Below, one piece after another: positions 1-7,971 of a stretch of DNA of 28,922 nt. The notes under the pieces were generated by a model, which was not told the origin of the DNA, ran no database searches, and was given only the letters and a program-made list of their open reading frames with translations. The position numbers and the translations under genes were made by a program. Location of the stretch: positions 1 through 28,922 of IMG/VR virus record IMGVR_UViG_3300023435_000076; one strand, given 5' to 3'. Position 1 is the first letter of the stretch; each line of letters starts with the position of its first letter. Origin of the DNA: a virus.

Positions 1-288
1 TATTATTAGTATTTTGTAGTTTACTGAAGGTTTAGTAGATCTTATATCCATGTACTTATTGTCTATTCCTTGAACATATACATCTCCTACTAGTGGTAAC
101 CAGCCTACTGGTCTACGTGCTGATGAGTGGTTTACTAAATTCTTAGTATCTGATCCTTTAGTGGTTCCTTCTAGTACACGTAGGGACATATTATCTAAAG
201 ATACATTACCGCCTAATACGTTTCTAATAGATTCAAAGTTTTCTTGAACTATTTTATCTATTTTTGTATCTTCTATAATGGGTTTCAT
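1..288 (-). CDS. Partial virion-region protein, N-terminal 96 residues
   Basis: The start codon at 288-286 overlaps the stop of the upstream 634-aa tail gene as ATGA, so translation is probably coupled. The frame stays open to the left edge, so the C-terminus lies outside the window. The protein begins MKPIIEDTKIDKIVQENFES and has a predicted helical N-terminus followed by mixed sequence with a GWLPLVGDVYVQG stretch. I do not recognise a family. Position directly after the tail-hub gene suggests another tail component (needle, fibre or fibre-anchoring protein), but this is inference from gene order only. Confidence 0.8.
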   Translation of the reverse strand, partial: MKPIIEDTKIDKIVQENFESIRNVLGGNVSLDNMSLRVLEGTTKGSDTKNLVNHSSARRPVGWLPLVGDVYVQGIDNKYMDIRSTKPSVNYKILII

Positions 289-2189
289 TCTGTTATTATC
301 CTATATAGTAATCTCATGGCTTTGATTGCAAATTGTGCATCTAAATCATCATTGTAGAATCCAAATCTTCCTACGTATGCTTTTCTATTTGGAAAGAAGC
401 TTATTGCTGAATATATTAGGCCAGCCCATTTGAATGTGGCCCATTTAGCTGTGGCCCATTTGGTACTGGTGGTTATTGTAGCTGTTTCTGTTTTTACTAC
501 TGATTCACTACCATTCTCTTCCCAAGTGTTGTTTAATATGTTATCAGGGGATGCTGAATTAGTGGTAGCTAGGTATTTTATTGAATGGAATGATTTTAAC
601 ATCATGGCATCTCTACCTGGTTCCCATTGGCATTTTACTCTAAAGTATATTGGATCTCCATCATCATTAGTGCCGTAGTTGTATCTACATACTTTACCGT
701 TGGAGTTACTACTACCAAAGTAATGTTCTGTTTGGTTGTTTATAGTGGTTTCCCATATTGATGCTATTGGGAGTCCTGGGTGTGAACTGTTTATAGGACC
801 TGGGCTAAACATTGTCCATGCTATTACAGGATAGTTTTGGTAGTGGGCTATTAGTTGATAGTCTGGTTCTGTTTTACCTTCTCTGGTTGCAGATATTATT
901 ATTTGTAGATTCGATGATATTACTACACTACTTGCTTTGTATGCTTGGTCTTTGTTTAAGCTACGAATAGTATCTCTTATTCTACTGGCTATTGGGACTA
1001 CGTCTACTCCGTTAGTCATGTATATGTTGTCTTTACCTAGCCATCCCATTTTACCTGCTACTTCAAATATTGAATGATGATTGGTTCCTGTACAATCATC
1101 TGATAGTCTTCTGTATAGGTACTTGGTGGAGCCTCCTGTTTCTAGTCCTCCTATTGTTAGGTCTAGTGGGATTAGTTTTCCTACTTTCTTTTCTTTAACT
1201 ACTCCTACTTTAGTATCTATTAGGCCTAATCCTATTATTTTATCTTTATCGTTTAGGTCACAGTCTATGAAGTCTGTTGCTTGGAATGATTCGAACATGG
1301 AGCCATTGATGCCTATTTTAGAGTGATGTATTCTATTAGGATTGGAAGCGAAGCCTCCTACGAATAGTCTGCTGTCTAAGAGTATGGCAAATTTGGCTGG
1401 TTCTGGGAGTCTTTCGTTGTCTATTTCTAATTCATCTCCTAAGACTGCATCTGATATGGTTGATTCATATGTGGTGGCATCTATGTCTGCTGTGCCATCT
1501 AGGAAGAATATGGAGCCTCCTGATACTGTTCTATATACCTTTATTTGGTCTGATAGGGAGTTACCTGGAGTTATTTGTATTGTGATACCTCCGTTGGCTC
1601 CTGCATCTAGTGTTGCTGATGGTAATGATGGGGATGATTCTGCTCCTGATAATGTATTATAGTAGGTGTATACATATAAGTAATGACCATCTATGTTTAA
1701 GTCTCCTGATATGTTGCTGTGTATTGTTGGTATTACCGTAGGAGCATCTATTCCTATTTGTTTAGTAGTGGTTCCGTCATACTGGAAATCTTCTTCTCCT
1801 GTAAATACAAATAGTGCTGTACGTACTTGTAGCATGCAAGGTTTAATGCCGTCTGGTAGTCCTGTTTTAATGCTGTCTAAAGTAGTTCCATTCTTACGAG
1901 CTAGTATTCCACTATTACCTGTGGCGGTAGTTGATACTAGGTATACTATTGTTTCTATTGTACCATCTGGTTTAATGTAGTCTATACCTTCTCTTGGAAT
2001 GTAGTTTCCTTTAGCTCCTGTTACTGTGGTATATCCATTACGAGTTTTAATGATGTCTGCATTAATCATTTCACCATTTAGACATTCAGATAGAGTGTTG
2101 GCTATGTTCTCTGATTCTAAAGGTGTAGTGTTATCTACACCATTTATGAATGTTCTAGTTGGTAGGTATTGTTTGGATTTAGTTGCCAT
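285..2189 (-). CDS. Large tail-hub/nozzle-type structural protein (634 aa)
   Basis: A long, beta-rich protein with many short strand-turn motifs and almost no charged helices, as expected of podovirus tail nozzle or P22 gp10-type packaged-DNA stabilisation proteins. The N-terminus (TLSECLNGEM...KTRNGY, about residues 32-52) resembles the opening of many phage virion proteins of this kind. Near residues 575-595 is a Trp-spaced TKWATAKWATFKWAG stretch, a pattern I associate with virion proteins. The start overlaps the adaptor stop by one base and the end overlaps the next start as ATGA. The structural role is well supported by position and composition; the exact tail role is inferred. Confidence 0.75.
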   Translation of the reverse strand: MATKSKQYLPTRTFINGVDNTTPLESENIANTLSECLNGEMINADIIKTRNGYTTVTGAKGNYIPREGIDYIKPDGTIETIVYLVSTTATGNSGILARKNGTTLDSIKTGLPDGIKPCMLQVRTALFVFTGEEDFQYDGTTTKQIGIDAPTVIPTIHSNISGDLNIDGHYLYVYTYYNTLSGAESSPSLPSATLDAGANGGITIQITPGNSLSDQIKVYRTVSGGSIFFLDGTADIDATTYESTISDAVLGDELEIDNERLPEPAKFAILLDSRLFVGGFASNPNRIHHSKIGINGSMFESFQATDFIDCDLNDKDKIIGLGLIDTKVGVVKEKKVGKLIPLDLTIGGLETGGSTKYLYRRLSDDCTGTNHHSIFEVAGKMGWLGKDNIYMTNGVDVVPIASRIRDTIRSLNKDQAYKASSVVISSNLQIIISATREGKTEPDYQLIAHYQNYPVIAWTMFSPGPINSSHPGLPIASIWETTINNQTEHYFGSSNSNGKVCRYNYGTNDDGDPIYFRVKCQWEPGRDAMMLKSFHSIKYLATTNSASPDNILNNTWEENGSESVVKTETATITTSTKWATAKWATFKWAGLIYSAISFFPNRKAYVGRFGFYNDDLDAQFAIKAMRLLYRIITE

Positions 2190-2905
2190 TAGTCCTCATA
2201 TCCATCACAGTTAAAGTTTAATGGATCTATTTGGTCATAAGCTACTCCTAGTTCTTCTTCAAAGAACCTAAATCTAGCTGATGATTCTAAATGTTTCATG
2301 TCAGCATTGATAGCTAGGGGCCTCCACATTTTAGTTATTTCTACTAGTAGGCCTTGTCTGCGGTCATCGTTGTCTATAATCATCATTTCTGATAGTACTA
2401 GTTTTTCTAGTAGGTAATGTGCATAGTCAGGTACTCCACATACTGCTTCTAAGTCATCGTCATCGCTAGTGGGTAGAGTGGCTTTAGCTAGGTATAAATA
2501 CTTCATTACATATACTGCATCTGGAATGTTATCAATGTGTATTGACTTATTATCCCAAGGGGCATATCTTTCTGGTTTACCTGAAGCTAGTCCTTCTGGG
2601 TATTGTCTTCTTAGTGTTCTTAATGTTGTTTTACTTAGTACTGTCTTGTTCGTAGAATCATACAATACTTCTAAATCTTGAGAAGATCTTACATCTACAC
2701 TAGATGTACTTACATCGTATGTTTCTGTTCCTGATACTGTACTAAATGTACCTTCCTTATGTTTCCAATTCCAATCATGCATATCAAACATTACAAATAA
2801 CATTTGATCTAATCTACCTGATATCTGTGTTTTAAATGCTGTATCATCAGGTCTTTCTAATGCAGTAGCTACGTTGGTAATAAATTGTCCTCTAGTTAAT
2901 GCCAT
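2189..2905 (-). CDS. Head-to-tail adaptor protein (P22 gp4-like)
   Basis: A 238-residue protein with the usual size and layout of podovirus head completion/adaptor proteins: helical N-terminus (MALTRGQFITNVATALERPD), aromatic-rich segment around residues 40-50 (FDMHDWNWKH), strand region with a TETYDVS motif, then helices in which a PDYAHYLLEKLVL segment precedes a long C-terminal helix. Such proteins bind the portal ring and connect it to the tail hub. It sits directly before the tail-hub gene, the expected order. Ribosome binding site AAGGGA lies upstream. Assignment rests on pattern recognition and context, not a database search. Confidence 0.65.
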   Translation of the reverse strand: MALTRGQFITNVATALERPDDTAFKTQISGRLDQMLFVMFDMHDWNWKHKEGTFSTVSGTETYDVSTSSVDVRSSQDLEVLYDSTNKTVLSKTTLRTLRRQYPEGLASGKPERYAPWDNKSIHIDNIPDAVYVMKYLYLAKATLPTSDDDDLEAVCGVPDYAHYLLEKLVLSEMMIIDNDDRRQGLLVEITKMWRPLAINADMKHLESSARFRFFEEELGVAYDQIDPLNFNCDGYED

Positions 2906-2907
2906 AA

Positions 2908-3504
2908 TTAGTCCCTTTGGTTTTTAAATAGCATTATAGGCAATAGGAAAAATGCTCCTAGTGCTGATCCATAGTGTGCTAAGTATCCTATTCCTGAGTT
3001 CATAAAAAGACTTTTTCCTGCTGATAGTCCTTGAGACATGAAATAGAATAATGCTGGTAGTACTATTATTAGTCTTCCATTGATTAGGTGGTGGAATATC
3101 CATATCATCATTAGTCCACAAATACTTCCTGAAGCTCCTAATGCTGTAGCTTGTGGTAAGAACATTGCAAATAATACACTTCCCATTATTCCTGTAAAGC
3201 AATAAGCCAATAGTATAAATCTTTCTCCATAGGCTTTCTCTATTACAGGTGTAATGAATGATAAGAATAACATATTACCCATTAAATGTCTTAATGATCC
3301 ATGTAAGAAACAAGCTGTTAAGTATGAATACCATATATTACTACGGAATACATACATACTTGTTATATCTGGATTTATACATTGCATTATATATACTATT
3401 ATATTAACTACTATCAGTATTTGAGTCATTATTAGTGCTTTACTAGATATTTTACTAGTTAATCTTCTTAGTAATTCCATTAACATGTAGTGTAATTTTA
3501 TCAT
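2908..3504 (-). CDS. Rhomboid-family intramembrane serine protease
   Basis: A 198-residue polytopic membrane protein with about six hydrophobic segments. All core rhomboid motifs are visible: H-x4-H-x3-N (H68, H73, N77 in HGSLRHLMGN), the catalytic serine loop GASG (S125), and the last-helix histidine in YLAHYGSALGA (H177) followed by small residues for helix packing. The S/H catalytic dyad is therefore intact. Rhomboids cleave substrates within or next to transmembrane helices. The gene lies inside the structural operon; the preceding stop abuts the start (TAAATG) and no clear Shine-Dalgarno is seen, so translation is probably coupled. Alternative starts at Met7 and Met9 would keep all motifs. 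Its phage function is unknown; the neighbouring small membrane protein is a possible substrate or partner. Confidence 0.85.
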   Translation of the reverse strand: MIKLHYMLMELLRRLTSKISSKALIMTQILIVVNIIVYIMQCINPDITSMYVFRSNIWYSYLTACFLHGSLRHLMGNMLFLSFITPVIEKAYGERFILLAYCFTGIMGSVLFAMFLPQATALGASGSICGLMMIWIFHHLINGRLIIVLPALFYFMSQGLSAGKSLFMNSGIGYLAHYGSALGAFFLLPIMLFKNQRD

Positions 3505-3801
3505 TTACATTATACTCAATACCAGGATACCAATTACATATCCTGAATAGTTAGTTATAAGATCTGTTAATAGGTCTATTTTAGCTTCTCTGTCTTCATT
3601 AAATATATTATAGTGTTTATCAATTATAAATTCTTTATATAAAGGATATATAGCTACCCAGTAAGGGCTAGTGAATAAATTAAATACAAATACCATAGAA
3701 CAAGTTAAGAATATATGTAATGCTGCTTGAGTACATACATACTTATTATTTAAGTTTAGCCAAGTAATCTTACTTAATTTATTTATTATCTTGTCTATCA
3801 T
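3505..3801 (-). CDS. Small membrane protein next to the rhomboid protease
   Basis: A 98-residue protein with one strong transmembrane segment (about residues 27-45, ALHIFLTCSMVFVFNLFTS), a possible amphipathic middle with KEFIIDKHYN, and a hydrophobic C-terminus (VIGILVLSIM). The K-E...D...D-L-x-x-D/N-x-x-G spacing around residues 57-90 recalls small bacterial YfiM/DUF2279-type membrane proteins, but this is a loose resemblance. It is packed between a structural gene and the rhomboid gene with direct stop-start junctions. It could be a holin-like protein or a rhomboid substrate; neither is shown by the sequence. Confidence 0.7.
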   Translation of the reverse strand: MIDKIINKLSKITWLNLNNKYVCTQAALHIFLTCSMVFVFNLFTSPYWVAIYPLYKEFIIDKHYNIFNEDREAKIDLLTDLITNYSGYVIGILVLSIM

Positions 3802-4296
3802 TTAAAATGCCTTATAGTCTATAACTACTCTTACTCTTCTATCATCAGTATCAGAAAAATTCCCTGAATTAAGTAGTGCCTGAGCAGCGGTAGCTATTCT
3901 AAGTAGCATTGCTACACCACTTGCTTCTGCAATTAATCCTAGCCATGTTCCACCATTTCTATAGTAGCCATTCATATTCATGCTAGCGACCGAATAATCT
4001 GTAGATATTTTACTGCTTGCTGGTATAGCAAAGTATAGAACATCAGCACCACTACCCGCCGTTCCTCCAGCATTATTAGTTAAATTTATAGCTAGAGACA
4101 TCTTTCCATCTCGTTGTAATGTATAATAACAAGCCTGTGTGGCAAAAGTAGGTAAGGTAGATGCCCCAGTTTGGAATATGTAACCCCCTGAATCTGCACC
4201 ATTCTGCCCTGTTGGGAAGGTAAATACTGTTTGTTCATGGTATCTGTTAATACCGTCTGCGTTATTTAATGTTTGAATTGTCCAATAATCAGCCAT
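3802..4296 (-). CDS. Predicted beta-sandwich virion protein (164 aa)
   Basis: Function not recognised. The protein is rich in Gly, Thr, Ser and Asn with alternating hydrophobic residues, ending in a strand-like DRRVRVVIDYKAF, so a jelly-roll or C1q-like beta fold is likely. It has no signal peptide or transmembrane segment. The start overlaps the upstream stop by one base, with GAGGAAA as ribosome binding site. Position among structural genes suggests a decoration or fibre-tip protein. Together with the 165-aa protein at 4573-5070 it may form surface appendages; that is inference. Confidence 0.65.
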   Translation of the reverse strand: MADYWTIQTLNNADGINRYHEQTVFTFPTGQNGADSGGYIFQTGASTLPTFATQACYYTLQRDGKMSLAINLTNNAGGTAGSGADVLYFAIPASSKISTDYSVASMNMNGYYRNGGTWLGLIAEASGVAMLLRIATAAQALLNSGNFSDTDDRRVRVVIDYKAF

Positions 4297-4562
4297 TATA
4301 TTTCCTCATTTAATATTTGTACTAGGTCTGCTCCTAGGCTTACTGCTTCATCTAATAGTTCTTGTGCTAAATCTTTCTTTATCTTGAGTTCATTGATTTG
4401 TCTAATCATTTCCTTCTTAGGTAGTTCTTTAATACCTTTTCTATTGCTCATGTGTTCTATGTTCTTTATTTGAGCTTCGCAAGTAGTGACCTCTTGTATT
4501 TTACGTCTTATATTAATACTCTCTTCACCTTTAGTTAATACACTTCCATTTAAAGTACTCAT
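4296..4562 (-). CDS. Small coiled-coil protein (88 aa)
   Basis: The frame is open further upstream, but AAGGAG followed by a short spacer places the start at 4562 (MSTLNGSVLT), which also avoids overlapping the upstream gene. The rest is nearly all helix, with heptad-like hydrophobics from about residue 16 to 80 (IRRKIQEVTTCEAQIKNIEH, KKDLAQELLDEAVSL). No family is recognised. In context it may be a chaperone or linker for the virion proteins on either side. Confidence 0.65.
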   Translation of the reverse strand: MSTLNGSVLTKGEESINIRRKIQEVTTCEAQIKNIEHMSNRKGIKELPKKEMIRQINELKIKKDLAQELLDEAVSLGADLVQILNEEI

Positions 4563-4572
4563 ATATATCTCC

Positions 4573-5070
4573 TTAAGTAGTCCATTGTATTCTAATTGCT
4601 CCCACACATACACAAGGCTTGGCAGCTAAATCATCTCCACCACTATCTGTCATACATAAGAAATTACCTTGTACATTGGCTCCACCTACATTTTTATAGT
4701 ATACTGTGGCAGGGGTTTCTGTTTTAGTTGGGTCATCTGATAGGCCCCAATACACTTTAGAATTACCAAAGTTTATTGCATAAAGGTATAAAGGTCTGTC
4801 TTCAGCCCAGTTTACTGTAGTAGTAATACCCCATGAGTTATCACCTAATTCATTAGTGTCTCCATGTGATATGGTTGCATTGGCTGTTACGTTTAATGTT
4901 TTAACTAGTCCTGCTGTAGTACTTGGTATACCTACTGAGCCATAATTAGAAGTACTTAAACTAGATCCATCTGCACGACATATATTGAAAGCTGTTGCTG
5001 TTTGGCTTATACCTATGTCTCTACATTCACCTAGTGATAGTAAAGTTTCTTCTCTTGGAAATATTGGCAT
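4573..5070 (-). CDS. Predicted beta-rich virion protein (165 aa)
   Basis: Unrecognised protein with small-residue-rich, strand-forming sequence (for example VKTLNVTANATISHGDTNE) and several cysteines near the C-terminus (CMTDSGGD, PCVCVGAIRIQW). It begins MPIFPREETLLSLGECRDIG, with a TTTCTCC/GGAGAAA ribosome binding site upstream. The composition suits a decoration or adsorption protein. It lies between the repeat protein and the coiled-coil protein in a run of tightly spaced genes. Confidence 0.65.
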   Translation of the reverse strand: MPIFPREETLLSLGECRDIGISQTATAFNICRADGSSLSTSNYGSVGIPSTTAGLVKTLNVTANATISHGDTNELGDNSWGITTTVNWAEDRPLYLYAINFGNSKVYWGLSDDPTKTETPATVYYKNVGGANVQGNFLCMTDSGGDDLAAKPCVCVGAIRIQWTT

Positions 5071-5082
5071 TAGTTTCTCCTA

Positions 5083-6450
5083 TTATTGTATTTTATTCCA
5101 TACTATTGAATATGGTAAAGCTCTATCTGCTGCTTCATCTACATCTTCTTCATATGTTACTTTAAAGTCATCTGTGACACCCATGTTTAGATCTATATAT
5201 ACACCATCTAAGTCTGCTGTAGTCCATGATTCACTCATTACTTCACGATAGTTAGTACCATCTACTTTATAATATATTTTAATTGTACCATTTTGAGTCA
5301 TATTTACCATATCTAGCCATACTCCATATAATATCTTTCTGTCTGTTACTGTTAGTTCTACTACTGTTTGTTCTGATCCTGCATCTGTATAACTAAATGT
5401 AGCCTTGTCTTCACCAGAACCTCCTAGAGCATCTACTGCTGTTTGTACAGCTGCAATGTCTGTACTGATGTCTGCACCTACTGGTGATCCAATAGTTGCT
5501 TCTAATGCACCATTATCTACTACTGCTTTAATGGCTCCAAGACCATCTGTAGCATTGTCTAAATCTGTTTGGATTCCATCTACTACTGTGTCTACTGTGG
5601 TAAGGGCTGCTGCTTTAGCTACTGTACTGTCTAAGGCCATGTCTGTTGGAGCTGGGATTGCACTTAATCCTAGTCCTGCTACGCCTACGGTTGTAATTAG
5701 GCCATCTATTAGTGTATCTAGTGAGGTAATGCTACTTTCTAATGCGCCATTGTCTGCTACTGCTTTTATTGCAGCAATGTCTGCGCTAATGGATGCACCT
5801 ACTGCGGATCCTATTTCTGCTGTATCTAATAGTATGTCATCTACTATTCCATCAATAGTTGTTACATCTCCTTGTACTGCATCTACTTTACCGTCTGTGA
5901 CTGCGAAAGCTGCTGCAATTACTGAAGCATCTGCTGGATCAGTAGGGAGGTTGTCTGTACTTGTCTTAATGGAATCTACTACGGTATCTACTGTAGTTAT
6001 TAAACCATCTGTTGTTACGAATGATGCTGCTACTACAGCTGCATCTGCTACGTTTGCTGGAAAAGTGTCTGTTTTAGCTTTAATAGCATCTACTATGCTG
6101 TCTATTAGTCTTACTAATCCTACTAATGATGTTCCTGCTGATGTGTCTGACTTACTTCCTATTACATCACTCATTATTACATTGTCTGCTGAGTCTGCCG
6201 AAGGAGTGTCATGGAAAGCATCTATTACATCTATCTTGCCATCTGTTACAGCAAATGCAGATACTATTACTGAAGCATCTGCTGGATCTGTTGGTAGATT
6301 ATCTGTAGAGGCCTTGATTCCATCGATTAGTAAATCTAACCTGCCTCCATCCTTTAGATCTCCTTGTATTTCATTAGTATCTTCTAATATTGAATCCACA
6401 TTAGCATCTATAACCGTTAGTTCTAATGTATCTTTGCTTGTAAATGGCAT
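5083..6450 (-). CDS. Virion protein with tandem coiled-coil-like repeats (455 aa)
   Basis: The N-terminal two thirds is built of degenerate repeats: residues about 41-73, 116-150 and 155-189 share the pattern D-x-I-K-x-x-T-D-x-L/F-P-x-x-x-A-D-A-(S/A)-V-(I/V)-x-x-(A/S)-F-x-x-T-D-G. A second repeat type (AIKAVADNGALE and AIKAVVDNGALE, each next to VGAxISxDIAA) follows at about 215-240 and 305-340. The C-terminal 110 residues (from about 346) look like a compact beta domain. This shape, a rod with a globular tip, fits a fibre or head-surface protein; the KTDNLP-type repeat is seen in many phage virion proteins. Start supported by GGAGATTA upstream of 6450. Confidence 0.75.
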   Translation of the reverse strand: MPFTSKDTLELTVIDANVDSILEDTNEIQGDLKDGGRLDLLIDGIKASTDNLPTDPADASVIVSAFAVTDGKIDVIDAFHDTPSADSADNVIMSDVIGSKSDTSAGTSLVGLVRLIDSIVDAIKAKTDTFPANVADAAVVAASFVTTDGLITTVDTVVDSIKTSTDNLPTDPADASVIAAAFAVTDGKVDAVQGDVTTIDGIVDDILLDTAEIGSAVGASISADIAAIKAVADNGALESSITSLDTLIDGLITTVGVAGLGLSAIPAPTDMALDSTVAKAAALTTVDTVVDGIQTDLDNATDGLGAIKAVVDNGALEATIGSPVGADISTDIAAVQTAVDALGGSGEDKATFSYTDAGSEQTVVELTVTDRKILYGVWLDMVNMTQNGTIKIYYKVDGTNYREVMSESWTTADLDGVYIDLNMGVTDDFKVTYEEDVDEAADRALPYSIVWNKIQ

Positions 6451-6479
6451 GGTATTAATCTCCTATTTATTAAATTGTA

Positions 6480-6917
6480 TTAGCCCCATTGAGGCTTTCT
6501 GTCTATAAAAGTTCTTGGTAATTGTGGTATAGCTGTTACGAAATGAGTTCTAAATATCTTTTCTGCTCTCTTATGGTCTACCATTCTCATCTTAATTAGG
6601 TTCGATACTATAGCTCTCCATCCTCTCCAAAGGAATACTTCATCATTTGGAGCATGTCCTGTATCTATCATCTCATTTAGTGTTTCTCTTCCTTGTTCTT
6701 CTATTATTTCATTAAAGTTTAATGCTGATACTGAATATTCAGGTACATGATTATGAGGTATTCCAAATAAGTATTGCATTATTCCTTTAGCTTCTCTTAG
6801 ATACAGCCCTGCTGTGGGGTAGTCTTTAAATCCTGGTTTAGCTACTTGATGTTTTACATCTATGTATAGTCTAGGATTTAGTTTCTTTAATAAGTATTGA
6901 AAGTCTGTAAATAGCAT
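6480..6917 (-). CDS. Hypothetical protein directly after the capsid gene (145 aa)
   Basis: Function not recognised. A 145-residue, mixed charged/aromatic, mostly helical protein beginning MLFTDFQYLLKKLNPRLYID and ending in a basic, Trp-containing tail (FIDRKPQWG). No membrane segment or signal peptide. AGAGGT ribosome binding site just upstream. It follows the major capsid gene after a strong hairpin, so its expression may be lower. A head-completion or capsid-associated role is possible from position only. Confidence 0.65.
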   Translation of the reverse strand: MLFTDFQYLLKKLNPRLYIDVKHQVAKPGFKDYPTAGLYLREAKGIMQYLFGIPHNHVPEYSVSALNFNEIIEEQGRETLNEMIDTGHAPNDEVFLWRGWRAIVSNLIKMRMVDHKRAEKIFRTHFVTAIPQLPRTFIDRKPQWG

Positions 6918-6934
6918 TTAATACCTCTAGGATA

Positions 6935-6951
6935 GGGAGGAGATCCCTCCC
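6935..6951 (-). terminator. GC-rich hairpin between major capsid gene and next gene
   Basis: On the minus-strand transcript GGGAGG, a five-base loop (GATCT) and CCTCCC form a perfect six-pair GC-rich stem, conspicuous in AT-rich DNA. It starts 14 bases past the capsid stop and ends just before the next gene's ribosome binding site. There is no following U-tract, so it is more likely a partial terminator or an mRNA end-stabiliser that raises capsid expression relative to downstream genes. Confidence 0.5.
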
Positions 6952-6964
6952 ATACCCAAAAGCA

Positions 6965-7951
6965 TCAACCACCTGTGGCTGCACCTCTAATCTGTACGCA
7001 TAAGTCTGGTGATGCACCTTCGTCTGCATCTTCTGCCCAGGCTCCGCCTACATAGGCACTGCCGAACATCATTTTATAACCTATTGAACCTCTTTGGTTT
7101 AATGGGTCTGCTGCTCCTGATGATCCTACTTCTTTATTGATGTATTCGATGAAATCTTTGTCTAAAGATGTGAATACAAAAGGATCTTGGGCACATAGTA
7201 ATCCTCTATATACATTTACACTACTACCATTTTCTACTGAGCTAATGTTGTTAGATTCGATTACTTTAGCACCGTAGGCTTTACCTACTTCACCTTTTAA
7301 TGGTTTTTCTTGCATACCTGCTACATACTTATTCAATTCGATGATACCACCTGCTGAAGTGTCTGACATCATATCCATAGCTATTAGACTATGGACTACC
7401 ATTGTATAGTATCCATCTTCTCTTTCAGGGGCATCTTGTCCTCTAAGAACACGTACGCCTTTAATTACATCTAGGGCTGTAAATACTTCTGTAGCTGAAA
7501 TGTCATCATCTACTGTATTACCTGCTCCTACATATTGGATGCTATTTGTAGCTCCTGCAATTAATACTGCTATAATTGTAGAATCTACTGATTTAGCTGC
7601 TGCATAACCAAGTCTTTTGGAAATGTTTTCAACTACATCATCTATGGCTACTTTTGATATTACATCAGAGTGGCCTATCCATCTACCATATTGGGATAGT
7701 GTTATAGTAGTCTTATTGGTTGATATTTCACTTTCTGATGGTGTTACACCTTCTGTTATAGAATCGCTAGTATTATCTAAATTAGAGTACTGTAACACGT
7801 ATGATTCTTTACCTGTTCTTTTAGGATGAAGTTTTTTCATTCCTAGTTGTGCTACTACTAGTTTCTTTTCGGCTGATTCTAACAGAGTTTTAAAGTAAAA
7901 ACTATGTAAGTTATCTGATAGTGTACTAGTATCTACATATGGAGTTGTCAT
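6965..7951 (-). CDS. Major capsid protein, N4-gp56 family
   Basis: A 328-residue protein resembling the N4-gp56-type HK97-fold major capsid proteins. Supporting features: a helical N-terminal segment leading to KLVVAQLGMKKLHPKRTGKE, the TEGVTPSESEISTNKTTITL strand, and the QYGRWIGHSDV motif around residues 87-97, followed by a helical spine and a central domain containing the VLRGQDAPER and GYYTMVVHS segments. Length is typical. It follows the scaffold gene, the standard order, with an AGGAATAAAC ribosome binding region. Family assignment is by motif recognition. Confidence 0.85.
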   Translation of the reverse strand: MTTPYVDTSTLSDNLHSFYFKTLLESAEKKLVVAQLGMKKLHPKRTGKESYVLQYSNLDNTSDSITEGVTPSESEISTNKTTITLSQYGRWIGHSDVISKVAIDDVVENISKRLGYAAAKSVDSTIIAVLIAGATNSIQYVGAGNTVDDDISATEVFTALDVIKGVRVLRGQDAPEREDGYYTMVVHSLIAMDMMSDTSAGGIIELNKYVAGMQEKPLKGEVGKAYGAKVIESNNISSVENGSSVNVYRGLLCAQDPFVFTSLDKDFIEYINKEVGSSGAADPLNQRGSIGYKMMFGSAYVGGAWAEDADEGASPDLCVQIRGAATGG

Positions 7952-7971
7952 TGTTTATTCCTCGTACAGCA

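Noticed and set aside
430-2214. Several plus-strand open frames of 60-106 codons opposite the 634-aa tail gene
   Set aside because: All are antisense to a well-supported structural gene, lack ribosome binding sites and have no protein-like patterns.
5405-6508. A 367-codon plus-strand open frame opposite the repeat protein
   Set aside because: It mirrors the repetitive codons of the real minus-strand gene, has a Ser/Thr/Ala/Val-biased composition and no ribosome binding site, and crosses into the next gene's coding region.
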